64,000 nt of DNA, from assembly GCA_036785705.1 (NCBI GenBank), contig JAWUZG010000001.1:6262001-6326000 (forward strand), read 5' to 3'. This document shows positions 62,287-64,000 of the stretch, piece by piece. How positions within the stretch are numbered: the first letter of the stretch is position 1; the number at the start of each line of letters is the position of its first letter. The translations under genes and the position numbers were made by a program. Below the pieces are notes generated by a model, which saw nothing but the letters and a program-made list of their open reading frames with translations, did not search any database and was not told the origin of the DNA. This DNA is from Acanthornis magna (taxonomy: Eukaryota; Chordata; Aves; Passeriformes; Acanthizidae).

Positions 62287-62374
62287 ATTTAAGGTATCCC
62301 ATTTAAGGTTATCCCATTTAAGGTAATCCCATTTAAGGCTGGACCAGCACCATTTAAGGTTATCCCATTTAAGG
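62287..62374. repeat. 15-bp tandem repeat, six copies of ATTTAAGG
   Basis: The unit is close to TATCCCATTTAAGGT. ATTTAAGG starts at 62287, 62301, 62316, 62331, 62352 and 62367, i.e. spacing 14, 15, 15, 21, 15, with a short ggctggaccagcac break before the fifth copy. Read on the - strand it makes a repetitive LKWDN-type frame, which is an artefact. Confidence 0.92.
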
Positions 62375-62379
62375 TTCTG

Positions 62380-62674
62380 CACCGCAATTGACAAGGAGAA
62401 TAAGCAATACAAGATCAATGTGATCAATATAAGCTTTATTCTAACTATTTCTCTAGGTTCTCAGACTTAAGTACATTTTCTAGAAGCTTGCAGGTTTTAC
62501 ATGTCATTATGTCATTGGTTAGTAAGACTACTTGCCACACTACTATTGGTTAGTTGCATACAGCTACATCACTTGTCTCCTCCTAGCTCGTGGTCCCTTA
62601 ATCTGATGTTCTGTATTCTTTTGACCACAATTTCTCTTTCATAAAATTCGGTACTTCTCAAACGACCAAGGACA
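62380..62674 (-). mobile_element. Possible ERV LTR
   Basis: On the - strand the order fits an alpharetrovirus/ERVK-style LTR: two CCAAT boxes (+ strand attggttag at 62514 and 62546), a TATA-like ACTTAAGT (62466-62473), then AATAAA (TTTATT at 62435-62440). The right end could be the TGTCCTTGG start at 62674. I cannot find a matching CA end or target duplication, and the adjacent tandem repeat may belong to the same element. Confidence 0.4.
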
Positions 62675-62787
62675 CTGTCCTTGCAGCTTACCCTCAAGGT
62701 TTGGCTAGCACAATGCCTAGCCTGTATTCTGTGGCAGATGCGGCACAAGCAGAGCATCTAGCATCTCACAGTCTTGCTCTTCAAGCC

Positions 62788-62999
62788 ATTTTTCAACAAA
62801 GCATTTCTCATAGAGGGGTAGTCAAACGCTGGGACAAGGTTCCTGGAGAGGTGTTCAATGCCCCAAGCCTGTCTGTGTTCAAGAGGCAATGCCCTCAGTA
62901 ATACGCTTAAGCTTTTGGTCAAACCTGAAATAGTCAGGCAGCTGGACTGGATGATCACTAAACATCCCTTCCAATGCAAATATTCTGGTTTATTCAATT
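62788..62999 (+). mobile_element. CR1 LINE, 3' end
   Basis: Plus-strand CR1 3' region: ggtagtcaaacgctgggaca, gaggtgttcaatgccccaag, ctgtctgtgttcaagaggca, cttttggtcaaacc, ggactggatgatcac, and the end cccttccaatgcaaatattc. It is 5'-truncated at about 62788 and appears to be the same subfamily as the copy at 36.8 kb, in the opposite orientation. The tail is short (ttattc) instead of a long microsatellite. Confidence 0.88.
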
Positions 63000-64000
63000 G
63001 GATTTGATTCCTACTTTAATTCATTATAATTGACAAACAAAAGCTGGCCACTCAGCACAGCTATCATCCCAACTCCTGCTTGAAGAAAACTATAACTGTT
63101 AACTTTAAGACAGGAGGGACATTGGATCATAACATGAGAGAAAAGGGAGGACTACAGGATATAGGAAGAGGTGTTCTCTGCAATGATTTTAACTGTATTG
63201 TTAATATGAATTGCAGTTTCATTTAGATAACTTGGATAATTAGACTGCTAAAAAATTAATTTAAATTATATCAATTATTAGTTAAGTTAGTCTTCTTAGA
63301 ACATTATTATTCTTATTATATTCTTGTAATTCTTATTTGTTTTTACTCTTCATGTTTTAGTTCTATGCATGCAGTGTATCTCTCTTGCCAGTAACATTTT
63401 ATATAACACAAACCACACCTCGAAATCCAGCCTCAGAACCAAGCTGAGATATGGCTGTAGAACATAGCTGTATTTGTTTACAGGATGTTGAATTTCAGCT
63501 CCCATAAATATATTTTGAAATGGCAGTGCTTGTAACCAGCATATTGCTGCTAGCTTGGGCTATTACTCAGTCCGTTTTCTTGTCCCTAACATATGTAGAG
63601 AACACCCACAGCTACATGTGAAGTACACTTGTTAAATACAATATCATGAGGAATGAGGAAGTGATATGGCAGCACTTGTCCTTTTACTCATTCTCAGGAT
63701 GGCAAATAGGGTGGGATGACTGAGTGGGTTAGGCCATTTACCCATCTGTCTTTATTTTGCGATCTTATGTTGTAACACAGCAATTCTATTTCTCTGCCAT
63801 ATTTACTTTAGCTAGATGTTCTCTTGTCCTTTTGTAAGTCCATCTCTTTGGAGCCCAAGGCACTCATTTTATTCCTCAAGAGAAAGGTCTTTTTTTAGAA
63901 TTGATTACTGTTCACCACCACAAAGGGACTGTCTTTGCTCCACCCTTCCCAGATTTCCCTATTTTAGGCTTCATATTACCTACTAAGGTAATAATAGTGA
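63000..64000. other. Intergenic, no gene recognised
   Basis: AT-rich sequence to the window end. No supported gene, RNA or repeat. Confidence 0.65.

Noticed and set aside
62245..62427. Repeat protein frame with LKWDN units
   Set aside because: Antisense reading of a 15-bp tandem repeat; the copies are not all in phase and a break occurs after four units.
24301..64000. 5' exon or promoter of PCLO, the expected next gene
   Set aside because: No CpG-island promoter and no frame resembling piccolo was seen; in mammals it lies hundreds of kilobases away.

Overview
This is a vertebrate nuclear window from a bird. It is AT-rich, it has short exons separated by long GT-AG introns, and nearly all recognisable interspersed repeats are avian: CR1 LINE fragments and endogenous-retrovirus LTRs. 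A neoavian, perhaps passerine, host is an inference from the repeats; the species cannot be read from the sequence.

The only gene I can support is the 3' two-thirds of a class 3 semaphorin on the + strand, identified as SEMA3E. Ten coding exons (769-883, 1210-1279, 2589-2733, 7320-7542, 10192-10283, 11452-11493, 14693-14859, 20474-20541, 22059-22198, 23008-23460) join in one open frame of 1,515 nt (504 residues plus stop). They encode the rest of the Sema domain, the PSI domain, a basic furin-type site, one Ig-like domain and a basic C-terminal tail. The 5' exons (signal peptide and first part of the Sema domain) lie upstream of the window. The 3' UTR starts at 23461; candidate poly(A) signals are at 23534 and 24275.

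From about 24.3 kb to 64 kb there is no supportable protein-coding gene. In mammals the next gene downstream of SEMA3E is PCLO, far away, so a gene-poor interval is expected. This part holds an ERVL-type LTR (about 26972-27559, +), a very clear ERVK-type solo LTR with a perfect 6-bp target duplication (31662-32152, - orientation), a CR1 reverse-transcriptase fragment (about 32215-32620, +), a CR1 3' end with a (GAATA)n tail (36774 to about 37200, -), a 1.3-kb CR1 (44981 to about 46280, -), a second LTR-like element (about 49239-49785, probably -), a CR1 3' end split by a foreign insert (about 52211-52798, +), and a cluster at 62.3-63.0 kb made of a tandem repeat, an LTR-like block and a CR1 3' end.

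I found no CRISPR array, tRNA, rRNA or operon-like system. The structures least explained by the annotation are short inverted repeats: two mutually exclusive hairpins at 33197-33245, a CpG-rich set of overlapping inverted repeats at 56557-56597, and a perfect 22-nt palindrome in the SEMA3E intron at 20653-20674. Repeat family names and boundaries come from recognising known consensus features by eye, not from a database search.
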